Source of the DNA: Planctomycetota bacterium
GTDB taxonomy: Bacteria > Planctomycetota > UBA8742 > UBA2392
Assembly (NCBI GenBank): GCA_020848275.1
Contig: JADLAK010000104.1
Location: 1 to 64,000 of the forward strand
Length of the DNA: 64,000 nt
Direction: 5' to 3'
In this document: positions 46,628-56,496 of the stretch, piece after piece
Position numbering within the stretch: the stretch's first letter is position 1
Layout: each line of letters begins with the position of its first letter
The notes under the pieces: generated by a model
What the model was told of the DNA's origin: nothing
Seen by the model: the letters and a program-made list of their open reading frames with translations, nothing else
The model's database searches: none
Program-made: the position numbers and the translations under genes

Positions 46628-49485
46628 TGAATTTAAGATTGGCCACGCTGGCCCTGGGGCTTGTCCTTGCGGCGCTTGCGGGGTTTGCCTCGACGCGCAG
46701 CTTTGCCCTGGCGCCTCGGCCCGAGCCGGTCCATGAATGCGTTGGCGGCCCGATGGGCCCCGCCTTGCGCGTGATGCCTGAACGCATCAAGACCATTCCG
46801 CCCGCGCTCAGCGTAGGCCCGCGCGTCAACGTGCTGCGCCGCGGCGAGGTGCTCTTCCGTTTAGTTGACACCGCAGGTGCGCCGCTTGCGGACGCAACCT
46901 GCGAAATCTGGCGTGTTCGCACCCGCGCCCCCGTCGTGCTTGGCCTCGCGCCGCCAAAAGCTTTCAGTAGTGGCGAGCCCTTTGCCGAATTCGAAACTCC
47001 CGCCGATCCCGCAGCGCGCGTGTTGTGCAAGGCCGACAAGTCCGGGCTCGTGCGGCTGCCCTTTGGACCGCACCCCGCTGATGCGCCGCGCTGGAGTTCG
47101 TTCCTGTTCCCGATTGTCATGGGCTGCGAGTTGGCCCGCAGTCCGCTGGACACCATCGCCGCCATCAGCAAGGCGTGGCGCAGGCCGCACCGCGGCGGCA
47201 TCGATGTCGTGATGCGCAACGTGGGCGAACTCGCCGTCAACGTGCGGGAAAAGGCGGGCAAGCCTTTATCGGACGTAAGCCTCATCGCCGTGCCGCTGCC
47301 AGAGGTTGTCGATGGCGTCGAGACGCGCGTCTACGGCGGCGCGGCCTTTGCGGCGGCGCGGGCCGGGCGTCGCTTAACACGCGAAATCATCAAACCGGCG
47401 AAGCTTGCACTCGAATCGCTGTCGATCATGCACGGCATTGGCGCGAGCGCCGCAAAGCCCGTGACGCTGCGGTACGTCGGCGACAGCCGCATTCCTTCGC
47501 TGCTTACGCTGCCGGCAATATATCTGGCGGTGTCCGACCAGTCGGGCGCCGCGCGCTTTGTGGGACTACCCTTGGGGAGCTATTCGATTTTTGTGTCCGC
47601 GACGGGTTACGAGACCAGCGTCGTCGAAGTGGTCATGGACGGCAAGCCGAAAAAATGGACGGTCGTCATGGCGCCTATCGTCGGCGCGCCCCTGAAGATT
47701 GCCATTGCGTGGCGCGGCAGCGCCGAAGACCTCGCGCGCACGCAATACAAAGTCACGCTGCTGCCCTGCGGCTGCCACGGCCAGGTCGACGGTCCCCTCG
47801 ACGGCGCGGTGTTGCAGTGGCAAGTGGATGCCGCGGGCGAAGCCGGCGCCGTGGTGAGTTTCACAGACGTGCCGGTCGGCCACTGGATTGCCTTTGTCGC
47901 GCTGACGGATGCCGATGGCGCGTCCATGCGCCGCGAAGATGGCGAACTCGCGGGCTACCCGCTGCGCTTTGTCAAAACCGACAAACCCCAAGATGTTGAG
48001 ATAGAGGTCGGGCCGGAATCAGTGGGATTCTGGAAGCCCAGTTTGATCTGTAAAGGCGAGCCGACCGAGGGCACATTTTGGCTCTTTCGACGCAAGGGCG
48101 ACCCAGAGTGGACGGAGCGCCAGTGCCTTGTCGACCCGGCGACCTCACGCGAGCAGCCGATTGCGCTGCAGCCCGGCGAATACGAATGCATGGTCGAGAC
48201 CCGCGTGCCAAGCCCCTTCAAGATAGAGCGCGGCCTCACCACCGCCGAGCGCTTTGAAATCCCCGTCCGGCCCGTCAAATTCACTGTGGCCAAGGACCTG
48301 CGGCGGCTGATGGATTCACTTCTGGATGAGGGCCGCACTGAGCCGATCATAATGGACATCATGCCCGAGATGACGCCGCAACTGTTGGCTGGTTTTGGCT
48401 CGATCGCGCAGCCTTGCGTGCGTGAGACTTTCTTTCGGGGGCTTAACGACATCAGCGATTGCGAGACGCAGATTCCCGAGGAAGGGATCGAGATGGACCT
48501 GCCCTCGGGCATCTACCACTGGACTCTGCATTCGACGATTTATCTCGATGGCGTGATCGACCTGCGGGGCCGCCTCGCAACCAAGGTCGAGTTCAGCCTC
48601 GCCAATCTTCCGGGCGTCGCGATCTGCCGCCTGAACCTCGACGGTATGGCAGAGGACGACGACTGGGAAGTCGAATTCGCGGACCTCCCGCAACTGATCG
48701 AAAACCTGGGTTCACTCACCACCGGCGACAGCACGTGGTACGAATCCACGCTGGTATCATCTGCGGTGCCGGTGGGTCCCGGAAAGTTTCTGCTGTTTGC
48801 GCCGCCGGGCAGACATTACGTGCGCATTTCGTGCCAGGACCGCTGCTTCTGGCGCGTGGTGAATGTGCCGGGCGATCAAAGCGTCGCTGTGCCCGCCGCC
48901 GCCGATGGCGAACTTGAATTTCTCAACGCGCCCGCGAACAAGGCGGTGGGAGTTGCGGCGGATTCCAACGGCCTGGTCGTGCCGGTGCTAACCCACGGTG
49001 CATCCCGGTATGCCTTGGCGCAGGGCGAATACGAGATCACACTGGTTCATCTCGAACACACTCAGATCGGGCCCTTCGAATGGCGGCCGGCGATCGCGCG
49101 CGTGAAAGTCAGCCTCAAGCCGTCGGCCGTGGTGGATTTCGCGGCGCTGAAGTTCGAACCGTTTGGGACACTGACGGTCCGCGCCACGGGCCGCTGCCCC
49201 GCCGAGGGCGACGTTGATTGGTGGTGGCTCGGCTGGTGGCTCGAGGGCGGCGGACAGGGCAGCGTCGGCGTCGAGGCCGTCGGCGACGCGGCGTACTGGC
49301 GGCGGGCCTACAGCGCGCTGGAAATGGCGGCTACGCGGCCTGTGCCGGCGCTTGAGACACGGCGGATTTATCTGCCCGCGGGCGAGTACACTGTTTGCCC
49401 GTGGCCCAATGCGCCCAGGAGCGCGTGGCGCAAAGTGACCGTCGAACCCGGCAAGGCCGCCGAGGTCGTTTTCCCCGGCAAGTAG
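46627..49485 (+). CDS. Exported seven-module beta-repeat protein, paralogue 2 of 3
   Basis: The 952-residue protein has a signal peptide (LRLATLALGLVLAALAGFA) and the same seven modules in the same order as its neighbours: LPLGSYSIF, VPVGHWIAF, LQPGEYECM, LPSGIYHWTL, APPGRHYVRI, LAQGEYEIT and LPAGEYTVCPWPNAP. The first domain reads GEVLFRLVDTAGAPLADA. IDLRG is at 48556 and GRCPAEGD with WWW near 49200. A short CGC motif (PCGCHG, near 47767) is unique to this copy. It starts on the last base of the previous gene, so the first two are co-translated. Confidence 0.75.
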   Translation: MNLRLATLALGLVLAALAGFASTRSFALAPRPEPVHECVGGPMGPALRVMPERIKTIPPALSVGPRVNVLRRGEVLFRLVDTAGAPLADATCEIWRVRTRAPVVLGLAPPKAFSSGEPFAEFETPADPAARVLCKADKSGLVRLPFGPHPADAPRWSSFLFPIVMGCELARSPLDTIAAISKAWRRPHRGGIDVVMRNVGELAVNVREKAGKPLSDVSLIAVPLPEVVDGVETRVYGGAAFAAARAGRRLTREIIKPAKLALESLSIMHGIGASAAKPVTLRYVGDSRIPSLLTLPAIYLAVSDQSGAARFVGLPLGSYSIFVSATGYETSVVEVVMDGKPKKWTVVMAPIVGAPLKIAIAWRGSAEDLARTQYKVTLLPCGCHGQVDGPLDGAVLQWQVDAAGEAGAVVSFTDVPVGHWIAFVALTDADGASMRREDGELAGYPLRFVKTDKPQDVEIEVGPESVGFWKPSLICKGEPTEGTFWLFRRKGDPEWTERQCLVDPATSREQPIALQPGEYECMVETRVPSPFKIERGLTTAERFEIPVRPVKFTVAKDLRRLMDSLLDEGRTEPIIMDIMPEMTPQLLAGFGSIAQPCVRETFFRGLNDISDCETQIPEEGIEMDLPSGIYHWTLHSTIYLDGVIDLRGRLATKVEFSLANLPGVAICRLNLDGMAEDDDWEVEFADLPQLIENLGSLTTGDSTWYESTLVSSAVPVGPGKFLLFAPPGRHYVRISCQDRCFWRVVNVPGDQSVAVPAAADGELEFLNAPANKAVGVAADSNGLVVPVLTHGASRYALAQGEYEITLVHLEHTQIGPFEWRPAIARVKVSLKPSAVVDFAALKFEPFGTLTVRATGRCPAEGDVDWWWLGWWLEGGGQGSVGVEAVGDAAYWRRAYSALEMAATRPVPALETRRIYLPAGEYTVCPWPNAPRSAWRKVTVEPGKAAEVVFPGK

Positions 49486-49532
49486 GGGCGCTCAGGTTGA
49501 TAATTCGGTGAACGTAAATGCCGGCGACGCGT

Positions 49533-49538
49533 TATAAT
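49533..49538 (+). promoter_or_regulatory. Consensus -10 box for paralogue 3
   Basis: A perfect TATAAT lies 33 bases before the ATG at 49571, within an 85-base gap. The best -35 at normal spacing is weak (TGAACG near 49509). The third paralogue may therefore have its own promoter while the first two share one. Confidence 0.5.
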
Positions 49539-49570
49539 CCGGTATCCCCGTTAATACCCCCGCCGGTCCG

Positions 49571-52500
49571 ATGAACACGCGCGTCATTCTTGCGGGTTTG
49601 CTTTTTGCGCTGCTGGCCTCGCTGGCCGCAACGTGGCTGCTGTTTCTTCGCAAGACCGCGCCGCGCGGCGAAATCGACAACGCTCCCTGCAGCGTCGCCG
49701 AAACGCCCGCAACGCCCAAGTCGCGGACCAAATCAAGTGCCGACGTTGCGCCGGCCAAAGTTCAACCGCCGCCGGTTGACGGGCCGCCGGAAACGCTGGA
49801 AATCAGTTTGCCTGTGGGGGGTAGCGACAACGCCCCCCGTCAGGGAACGGTGCTGTTCAGGCTCATCGACGAAGAAACCGGCGCGCTGTGTAACGCGCGT
49901 TATGAAGTGTTCCAGATTTTCTCACCTGTCGCAGGCCTGCGCGCCGTGCCGACATTCGAAGACGCGCGACCGCTGGCCGACCAGGCTGTGTTCAGCGTTT
50001 TCGGACAAGTGCGGCCCCGTGGCAGAACCGACGCCGATGGCCGCGTGCGCGTTCCATTTCGGCACACGTTTCTTCCGCTCGACGAAAGCGGGCCCATCGG
50101 CGAGGACCCCTTCCCCGTGGCGGACGGCTACCAGCCCGTGACGCCGCCGGGCGAAGTGCTGCTGGCGATCATTTCGCGCTACTGGACCCCGGACCAGACG
50201 CCAATCGAAATCCGGCTGCGCAAGCAAAGCCGGCTTGGCGGGCGTGTTTTCGATTTCGCCGGCAAACCGGTCGGCGGCGCAACCGTCATGGCATTTGCGG
50301 TGCGCGATTTGCCGCGAGCGGCGCTCGTCGAGCGTGCGGGCGCCCACTACCTGTTCGCCGACGCGGTGCAGGGCTTTTGCACTTCGCCCGAGCAAGTGGT
50401 GCGCATCAAGGAGCGTTTGGCAGACCTCTATGCCGCACACCACGAGCAAGCGACGGTCGAGCCGCCCGCGACGCTGGACGACCGGGGCACCGGCCTCGAT
50501 TGGGTATTCTTCGACGATTGCTGGCCAAGCCACACCGTGCAGACAGACGACCGCGGCGTTTTCATCTTCGACCTTCCGGCGGGCAAATACTTCCTCGCCG
50601 CAGTTGCGCCCGGCGCCCGGTTTGCGACGGACACCGCCTCGCTGGAGGACGCACCTGTTGGCGTCGAACTCAGGTTGAATGCTCCTGGCGGCGGCGCCGC
50701 CCTGCGTGTCACGCTCACTTGGGCCGATGCCGGCCCGCCGCCGGTCGACCTGTCGTACTTAGTGCAACTCGAATATCACAGCGCCACTCCCGTCATCCAA
50801 TTCGTATCCACCGGCTTCTGCACGATCGTTGCAAACGGGTGCACGAACTGCGTGATGCAATACAGCGGCCTGCCCGAGGGCGAATTCACAATGGTTGCCG
50901 AGGCGTGTTACAACATCGGCCAACAGTCCTTCATGGACGACCCGGCGTTTGTCTCGCCGCAGATATTGACGCTTTCGGCGGCGCGGGGCGCGGAAGCCAC
51001 GCTTGTCTTCGGGCAGTCCCAGCGCACGCGCCTCAACGTGCAGACCCGCTTCAATGGCAAGTTGCTGGACCAGACTGTGGTTGAGCTGCGGCGCATTGAG
51101 GACGAGCAGTCAGAAGAGTTCTACTTCGGGCAGGTCGAGGACGAAAACGGCAAGCTTCAACCCGAGTTCGTCGAGTTCCGCGCCGGCGAATATGAACTCG
51201 TCGGCGCGGGCGCGCCGCCTCGTCGCCTGTTACTGGCACGCGGCGAGCAGCGCAAAGAAACACTCGATTGGCCATCCTGTACGCTGGATGTCTCGATCAG
51301 CCCGGAGTTCCGGGAGTTGCTTTGGCCAAGCGATAGTGGACTTGTCTTCCCAATGTGGGTGGACATTTCGCCGACGGGGGACGACGAGCCTCTGGCGCAC
51401 TTCGGGTTGGTGCGCCAACTGGGAATTGACGAAGTGATGGCCGGCGTGGACTGGCCGCCCGACTCACCAACATCCATCCCGCTTGGCGAGACGGCGCAAC
51501 GTATCGTGCTTCCGCAGGGTGTGTTCAATTGGGGCCTGTCGGGCCTTTTCGGCGGGTGCTTCGATCTGCGCGGCAGGACGCAGTATTCGCTTCAACTCGG
51601 TCTCGACACGGTCCCGGGTTTTGCGTCGGCGACACTGCGGGTGGAAGGGCTTGACGAAGCGGAGTGTCATATTGAACTCGAGGCCGCCGAACTCCAACAG
51701 GCGCTGACCGACGGCGCCGGCTGGCCGGAGGTTACTTCCGGCGAGTACGACCCCTGGAGGGGCCAGCCGTTGGTTTTCGAGGGCCGCGACGCGAATAGCT
51801 TTGTCGTGTTTGCGCCCCGGGGGCGTTACTACGCGCGGGTTCAATATGTTGGGCGCGGTGACGTGGCTGAGGAAGGCTACCTGGCGCCGTTCTACTTTGA
51901 CGTACCGGGCAAACATGTCATTGATGCGAGGGTCGCCGGCCAGACACGCAAACTGCGGGTTATCAACGTTGCGGGCTCTGCCTATACGACCGCGATTGTT
52001 TACGCCACGCGCTCGGGGTTTGAAGGAGGCCTTGAGCCGCTGGAGGGCGGAGACGATGAATTGGAGGAGGGCGCGCGCGCACGGGAGTTCACCGTGCCCG
52101 CGGACGAAATCACCTTTACCATCGCGCGTGTTCACTACGAAATGCGGCTCGTCGGCGAGGGCGACGAACAGCGCAACATCGAGTTCGAGGCTCATGACTT
52201 CGGCTTGAAGACATTTCCCAGTGGGACTGACGAGATCGTGCTGGATCTGCGCCAGGTGGCCTTCCAGGCGGCCGCGGAAGTGTCCGTCGCCGTCAGGGGA
52301 AGTTGTCCAGCAGGTGCGGTGCTCGACCGCTGGTGGGATTTAGCCGAGCCCCTGGTTTTCGTGCGCGTGCTTGAATGCCGCTTTTTGCCGACGGGCACCG
52401 CGTTTTCAGCGCAACTGAAAGGATCGAGCGAGACTCCGCCGACGCGCCGCACGGACAGCTTTTTTCTCCCGCCCGGGCGCTTCAAGGTGCAGCCGTGGCC

Positions 52501-52579
52501 CGGCGCGCCGGACAGCGCGTGTAAAGTCGTCGAGATACTTGCCGGCCGGGACGAAAAGATCGTCTTCGAAGGCAAGTAA
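49571..52579 (+). CDS. Exported seven-module beta-repeat protein, paralogue 3 of 3
   Basis: The 1002-residue protein has an N-terminal anchor (VILAGLLFALLASLAATWLLFL) that lacks a clear signal-peptidase site, then a linker rich in Pro, Lys and Ala. The first domain reads GTVLFRLIDEETGALCNA. Modules follow the common order: LPAGKYFLA, LPEGEFTMV, FRAGEYELV, LPQGVFNWGL, APRGRYYARV, VPADEITFT and LPPGRFKVQPWPGAP. FDLRG is at 51560 and RGSCPAG with WW near 52300. It stops one base before the convergent RNase D gene. The function is unknown. Confidence 0.75.
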   Translation: MNTRVILAGLLFALLASLAATWLLFLRKTAPRGEIDNAPCSVAETPATPKSRTKSSADVAPAKVQPPPVDGPPETLEISLPVGGSDNAPRQGTVLFRLIDEETGALCNARYEVFQIFSPVAGLRAVPTFEDARPLADQAVFSVFGQVRPRGRTDADGRVRVPFRHTFLPLDESGPIGEDPFPVADGYQPVTPPGEVLLAIISRYWTPDQTPIEIRLRKQSRLGGRVFDFAGKPVGGATVMAFAVRDLPRAALVERAGAHYLFADAVQGFCTSPEQVVRIKERLADLYAAHHEQATVEPPATLDDRGTGLDWVFFDDCWPSHTVQTDDRGVFIFDLPAGKYFLAAVAPGARFATDTASLEDAPVGVELRLNAPGGGAALRVTLTWADAGPPPVDLSYLVQLEYHSATPVIQFVSTGFCTIVANGCTNCVMQYSGLPEGEFTMVAEACYNIGQQSFMDDPAFVSPQILTLSAARGAEATLVFGQSQRTRLNVQTRFNGKLLDQTVVELRRIEDEQSEEFYFGQVEDENGKLQPEFVEFRAGEYELVGAGAPPRRLLLARGEQRKETLDWPSCTLDVSISPEFRELLWPSDSGLVFPMWVDISPTGDDEPLAHFGLVRQLGIDEVMAGVDWPPDSPTSIPLGETAQRIVLPQGVFNWGLSGLFGGCFDLRGRTQYSLQLGLDTVPGFASATLRVEGLDEAECHIELEAAELQQALTDGAGWPEVTSGEYDPWRGQPLVFEGRDANSFVVFAPRGRYYARVQYVGRGDVAEEGYLAPFYFDVPGKHVIDARVAGQTRKLRVINVAGSAYTTAIVYATRSGFEGGLEPLEGGDDELEEGARAREFTVPADEITFTIARVHYEMRLVGEGDEQRNIEFEAHDFGLKTFPSGTDEIVLDLRQVAFQAAAEVSVAVRGSCPAGAVLDRWWDLAEPLVFVRVLECRFLPTGTAFSAQLKGSSETPPTRRTDSFFLPPGRFKVQPWPGAPDSACKVVEILAGRDEKIVFEGK

Positions 52580-52580
52580 G

Positions 52581-53744
52581 TCACGCTCTGCGTTTATTCA
52601 GCGGCGCGAGCAGCGCCAGCAGCGGTTCACCGTAACGTTTGGCGCGGCTTGGCCCCACCCGCGCAAGTTTGCCGAGTTCTTCGGTGTTGCGCGGCGGCGT
52701 GTGCACGAGGTCGTGAAATGCCGGCGTCGGCATAATGGCCTGCAGGCCCAAGCCGCGCGCCTTGGCCTCCTGCTCGCGCCAGGCCTTGAGCTTGCCCAGG
52801 ATATCGCGCTGGCGCATGTCCAGCGGCTTGTTGTCAGGGTCGGGTTCATGGTGCACGCGTGGCGCGCGCGGTGGCGAAGGTTCACTCAGGCCCTTCTTCA
52901 ACGCGGCAAGCATTTCCGCGACGTAGCTGCTAAGCCAGTTGCCGATGCCGCTGCGGCTTGCCAGTTCCTGTTCGTCTTTAGGCGGCTCAGCCGCAAGGCC
53001 CATCAGGGCGTGGTCGGAGACGACGCGAAACGGCGCGCGGTTGAGACCCCTGGCGGTGCGGTCGCGCCAGGCGTAAAGCGACTTCAGCGCGCCGCGTCTT
53101 GACGCGTCAAGTTGCTCGTGGCCCTTGATGCGGCGGAAACGCTCCGGGTCGAAGCTGCGCTCGCGCGGCAGGCTCAGCGCCAGCGCCTCGCACTCGATGC
53201 GGTACTCGTCGACAATATCGGCCTTGCGCAGTTGTTCCTCAATCAAGTCGTGGACCTTGAACAGATGCCGCGTGTCGTTGATTAAATATTCCTGGTGTAC
53301 GGGCTGGAGCGGGCGCTGGCCCCAGTCGTAACGTTGCAGGTCCTTGGGCAGCCGCAGGCCGATGAAGGTTTCGACCAGCGTGGCGAGCCCGGTCTGCGCG
53401 AAGCCGAGCAGCGAGCCCGCCATCGCCGTGTCCTGGATCAGGCCGAATTCGAGCTTGAAGCTGCGCTTGAGCGCCAGCACGTCGTTGCTGGCCGAGTGCA
53501 TCAGGCAGGGGCGGTCGCGCCGGCCCACCAGTTGCTGCAACTCGCGTGAGGCTTCGCCCAGCGCCAGCGTGTCGATGATGACGTTGCGGTCTTCTGTCGA
53601 GAGCGTGACGATGCAGACGCGCTCTTCGTAGTGGTAGAAGCTGTCCGATTCGATATCGAGCGAAAAGCGCGGCGCGTTGGCGAGTTCCGCCAGCACCTGC
53701 TTGAAGCGATCGGGAGTCGAGACGATTTCGGGCTGCGAGGTCAT
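52581..53744 (-). CDS. rnd: Ribonuclease D
   Basis: The 387-residue 3'-5' exonuclease trims tRNA and other RNA ends. The DEDD residues are seen in SLDIESDS, MHSASNDVLALK and YLINDTRHLFKVHDLI. Two HRDC domains follow, one at about 205-275 (LKSLYAWRDRTARGLNRAPF) and one near 310-385 (RQRDILGKLKAWREQEAKARGL). The ATG at 53744 is chosen; an ATG at 53774 adds 10 residues. Convergent with the last paralogue at one base distance. Confidence 0.93.
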   Translation of the reverse strand: MTSQPEIVSTPDRFKQVLAELANAPRFSLDIESDSFYHYEERVCIVTLSTEDRNVIIDTLALGEASRELQQLVGRRDRPCLMHSASNDVLALKRSFKLEFGLIQDTAMAGSLLGFAQTGLATLVETFIGLRLPKDLQRYDWGQRPLQPVHQEYLINDTRHLFKVHDLIEEQLRKADIVDEYRIECEALALSLPRERSFDPERFRRIKGHEQLDASRRGALKSLYAWRDRTARGLNRAPFRVVSDHALMGLAAEPPKDEQELASRSGIGNWLSSYVAEMLAALKKGLSEPSPPRAPRVHHEPDPDNKPLDMRQRDILGKLKAWREQEAKARGLGLQAIMPTPAFHDLVHTPPRNTEELGKLARVGPSRAKRYGEPLLALLAPLNKRRA

Positions 53745-53777
53745 TAAGCGTTCTACAAGGCGGTGGGGGCCCACAGC

Positions 53778-54296
53778 CTAGGTTTTACGGGTTCTCGGCC
53801 CTTTGCGCGAGCCCTTAGACGCGTGATAATCGCCCGATTTGCCGCCCGATTTGTGCAATAGCCGCAGGTCGGTGATCTCCATATCGCGCTGCAGCGCCTT
53901 GCACATGTCGTAAATCGTCAGCGCCGCGACGCCCGCCGCTGTCAAGGCTTCCATCTCGACGCCCGTACGGTCCAGCGCCTTCACGGTCGCGGTGATGCGG
54001 ATGCTGTCAGGTGACTCGGGTTCGAGTTCGACGGTCACCTTGGTTATTTTCAGCGGATGGCAGAGCGGGATCAGCTCGTGAGTGCGTTTGGCCGCCTGGA
54101 TGGCCGCAATGCGAGCGGTCGAAAACACATCGCCCTTGGGAACTTTGCCGCTGACAATGGCCTTGAGCGTCTGCGTCGCCATGATCACGCGGCACTCGGC
54201 GACGGCCTCGCGCGCCGTGACGTCTTTTTTGCCAACGTCGACCATGCGTGCGTTGCCGCGTTCATCGAGGTGCGTCAGTTGTCCGGATTTGGCCAT
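53778..54296 (-). CDS. moaC: Cyclic pyranopterin monophosphate synthase (molybdenum cofactor)
   Basis: MoaC converts the MoaA product to cyclic pyranopterin monophosphate. Motifs of the 172-residue protein are [74 protein letters not shown] and [16 protein letters not shown] basic C-terminal tail ([12 protein letters not shown]) extends past the usual end. The ATG at 54296 fits the family start. No other moa gene is adjacent, although a MobB-like P-loop gene lies at 58981. Confidence 0.95.
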   Translation of the reverse strand: MAKSGQLTHLDERGNARMVDVGKKDVTAREAVAECRVIMATQTLKAIVSGKVPKGDVFSTARIAAIQAAKRTHELIPLCHPLKITKVTVELEPESPDSIRITATVKALDRTGVEMEALTAAGVAALTIYDMCKALQRDMEITDLRLLHKSGGKSGDYHASKGSRKGPRTRKT

Positions 54297-54305
54297 CGCC
54301 GGCCA

Positions 54306-54314
54306 TGATATACT
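54306..54314 (+). promoter_or_regulatory. Extended -10 promoter candidate for the 54360 gene
   Basis: TGATATACT fits an extended -10 (TGN plus TATACT) 45 bases before the ATG at 54360. No -35 of normal spacing is convincing, which is acceptable for extended -10 promoters. Confidence 0.45.
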
Positions 54315-54359
54315 AAGCATACGAGCAACGCGACCAAACCCGACGCTGAACGCTGCTCG

Positions 54360-54614
54360 ATGGACGACGTGATCGATTATCACAAGCAGTTCATCGACAT
54401 GCGCCTGATCCGTGAAAACCTGGCTCTCACGCCTACGCAGCGCATCGAGAAGATGGTCGACTTCTTGAACTATCTGGAGTTGTTCAAGCAAGGCAAACGT
54501 CCGCTTGAACGTCGTTACGCCCGCCTTTTGCGCGCAAACCAACCTAATGATGAATTGCCCAAGAAATTGAAGAACTGGCGCAACTACATCCGCATGTACG
54601 CGCCACCCGCCTGA
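54360..54614 (+). CDS. Small conserved-looking hypothetical protein
   Basis: The 84-residue protein is helical and charged. The stretch [24 protein letters not shown] resembles small proteins found beside nucleotidyltransferase-type genes, which begin with an LxLTPxER pattern, but no such partner is next to it. It has an upstream -10 candidate and stops one base before the convergent secreted-protein gene. Codon use does not look like a shadow of a gene on the other strand. Confidence 0.55.
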   Translation: MDDVIDYHKQFIDMRLIRENLALTPTQRIEKMVDFLNYLELFKQGKRPLERRYARLLRANQPNDELPKKLKNWRNYIRMYAPPA

Positions 54615-54615
54615 G

Positions 54616-55686
54616 CTACTTCGGTTTATCGGCCTTGGCCGGCGCCGGCTTGAGCAGTTTGAAACTGTCGAAGGCCGCCAGATACTTTTCCGAGAGGTCT
54701 TCCCCAGCGGATTTCGGGTAATAGCCCACTTGGATTTCCCAGTAGAAATCGACGTCCCATATCAACAACAAGCGGCATACCCTTCCGCCGCGAAGCGCTG
54801 ATTCCTCATAATTCAAACGGGCCGCCGGCCTTCCGTTGAAATCTAGTTCAGTTGCCTCAGTAACGCGAGATCCGCCATCCAAATGCCTTTTGCGCAATTT
54901 CAGTTCTTCGGTCCTTGTCGCCGCAGCGTCACCCTTGGCTTCGTTCTTGCGAACTAAAATCCAGAGTTCGGCGACCGGGCCGGTTGTGTTCTGCCCGAAG
55001 TCCGTGATTTTTCCGGTCGTAGTGGCGTGTACAAGGCTTGCCGATGGCAGGATCGTCGGATCGACCTTGAATCCAGCCAGCGTGACCTGACAGCCCATGC
55101 GTTCGCAGCGGTAAGTGTCCGGTTCCGTAGATGGCTTCTCACCGTCTTTCAGCAATTGAAATGTTTTGATGGCGGCTTCGCACAGCTTGAACTGCGCCTC
55201 ACAGGTTTCACCGGTGCACTTGTACTCAATCTGCCAGCGTGGCTGCCCACCCTCTGCAAACGTGGAAAGAAACACGTGGCCTATCGACTTGGCTTTGTTG
55301 TTGTCGACGTGCAATACCGACACCTTTCGAGCTTTCAAACCGGCGATTTCACAGTCAGCCGTCACAACCTTTTCTTTGAAAGTGGATTCCGGTTTTCGTG
55401 TTTCCCATGTGGCGGCAATCCTGTCGACTTCAGGCGCCCCAAAGGGCGTCGGAATGGTCACTTGATCAATGTTGAAGCCGTCCATCCATCCTGACGTCGT
55501 CTTCATCGCAAATGCGCGGATTGTGCGGATGTCTTCACCAAGTCCCTTGGACTCGCTGGAATAGCCCCAGGTCTCGTCTTTGACGACCGTCGACTTTTCC
55601 GGCACAGATTGTTTTTCCTCGGCGGGCGTGGGCACGGCCAACAGGGCGATCAACACGGTTGCGGCGGCGAAAGAAATCAGGCGCAT
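54616..55686 (-). CDS. Secreted hypothetical protein
   Basis: The 356-residue product has a signal peptide ([19 protein letters not shown]). I recognise no family. It is beta-rich, with three pairs of cysteines in [14 protein letters not shown] and YRCERMGC, suggesting disulfides outside the cytoplasm. A repeated plan can be seen: [12 protein letters not shown]-like and FDSFKLLKP-like segments end two halves ([11 protein letters not shown] near 180 and [11 protein letters not shown] at the end), so it may be two copies of one domain. Base composition is a little lower in GC than its neighbours. Confidence 0.65.
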   Translation of the reverse strand: MRLISFAAATVLIALLAVPTPAEEKQSVPEKSTVVKDETWGYSSESKGLGEDIRTIRAFAMKTTSGWMDGFNIDQVTIPTPFGAPEVDRIAATWETRKPESTFKEKVVTADCEIAGLKARKVSVLHVDNNKAKSIGHVFLSTFAEGGQPRWQIEYKCTGETCEAQFKLCEAAIKTFQLLKDGEKPSTEPDTYRCERMGCQVTLAGFKVDPTILPSASLVHATTTGKITDFGQNTTGPVAELWILVRKNEAKGDAAATRTEELKLRKRHLDGGSRVTEATELDFNGRPAARLNYEESALRGGRVCRLLLIWDVDFYWEIQVGYYPKSAGEDLSEKYLAAFDSFKLLKPAPAKADKPK

Positions 55687-55740
55687 GGAACTCCTCGAAC
55701 GGGCAACGGGGCCGCTTGTTTGCGCGCGCGGCTCATAACG

Positions 55741-56400
55741 TCAAATAAGGGCGATGACTTCGCGGACGCACTTTTCGATGCCTTCGGCGACGTGGGCAAT
55801 CGACGGGCCGAGCATGTACGCCGGCGTACTGACGATCTTGTTTTTCTTGTCGACGACGAACTCGCGCGTGCCGCAATTTTCGTGCTTGGCGCCCAGCGCC
55901 TCGATGTTGCCCGCCGTATCCTGATCGTTGCCGATGGTCAGCAGCGGGTGCGCGGTCTTGCCCAAGCAAGCCGCAACCACGCCGGGCGCGATGCAGATCG
56001 CGCCAATCGGCTTCTTGGCCGCGTGCATGTCTTTAATAAGGCGGGCGACGTCAGGGTTCACGGTCGCCTTGGCCCCGTCTTTGCCGAAGGTTGAAAGATT
56101 CGTCGCCGCGCCAAAACCGCCGGGCATCACCAGCGCGTCGAGGTCCGTCGCCTTCACCGTGGAGATGTCTTTGATGTTGCCGCGGGCGATGCGCGCACTT
56201 TCGACCAGCACGTTGCGAGTCTCTTTGACTTCTTTGCCGCTGAGATGATCGATAACGCGCGCCTGGATGATGTTCGGCGCCATGCAGATGATCGTGCAGC
56301 CGATTTTGTCGAGCGCAAGCAGCGTGCAGACGCTTTCGTGGATTTCCGCGCCGTCTTTGAAGCCGCAACCGGAGAGGATGACGCCGACTTTGTGGGGCAT
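55741..56400 (-). CDS. elbB: ElbB-type isoprenoid-biosynthesis glyoxalase
   Basis: The 219-residue DJ-1/PfpI-fold protein begins KVGVILSGCGFKDGAEIHES, a clear ElbB start. The nucleophile cysteine lies in GAICIAPGVVAA, and ALVMPGGFGAATNLSTF and the C-terminal TPAYMLGPSIAHVAEGIE are typical. ElbB homologues have glyoxalase activity and were linked to isoprenoid yield in E. coli; the true role is uncertain. A word-repeat element separates it from gspE on the same strand. Confidence 0.93.
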   Translation of the reverse strand: MPHKVGVILSGCGFKDGAEIHESVCTLLALDKIGCTIICMAPNIIQARVIDHLSGKEVKETRNVLVESARIARGNIKDISTVKATDLDALVMPGGFGAATNLSTFGKDGAKATVNPDVARLIKDMHAAKKPIGAICIAPGVVAACLGKTAHPLLTIGNDQDTAGNIEALGAKHENCGTREFVVDKKNKIVSTPAYMLGPSIAHVAEGIEKCVREVIALI

Positions 56401-56417
56401 GACGTCTCCAACAAGAA

Positions 56418-56485
56418 GGTATCGGGTCCCAGGTTTCGGGTATCGGGTTGAAGCTCCTGATACCTGACACCAAATACCCGATACC
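56418..56485. repeat. Inverted repeat built from GGTATCGGGT words
   Basis: GGTATCGGGT (56418-56427), a second copy GGGTATCGGGT just after it and the reverse complements GATACC and ACCCGATACC (56476-56485) make an imperfect inverted repeat. It lies between the gspE stop and the elbB start. Confidence 0.6.
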
Positions 56486-56496
56486 GTTGCGAACGA

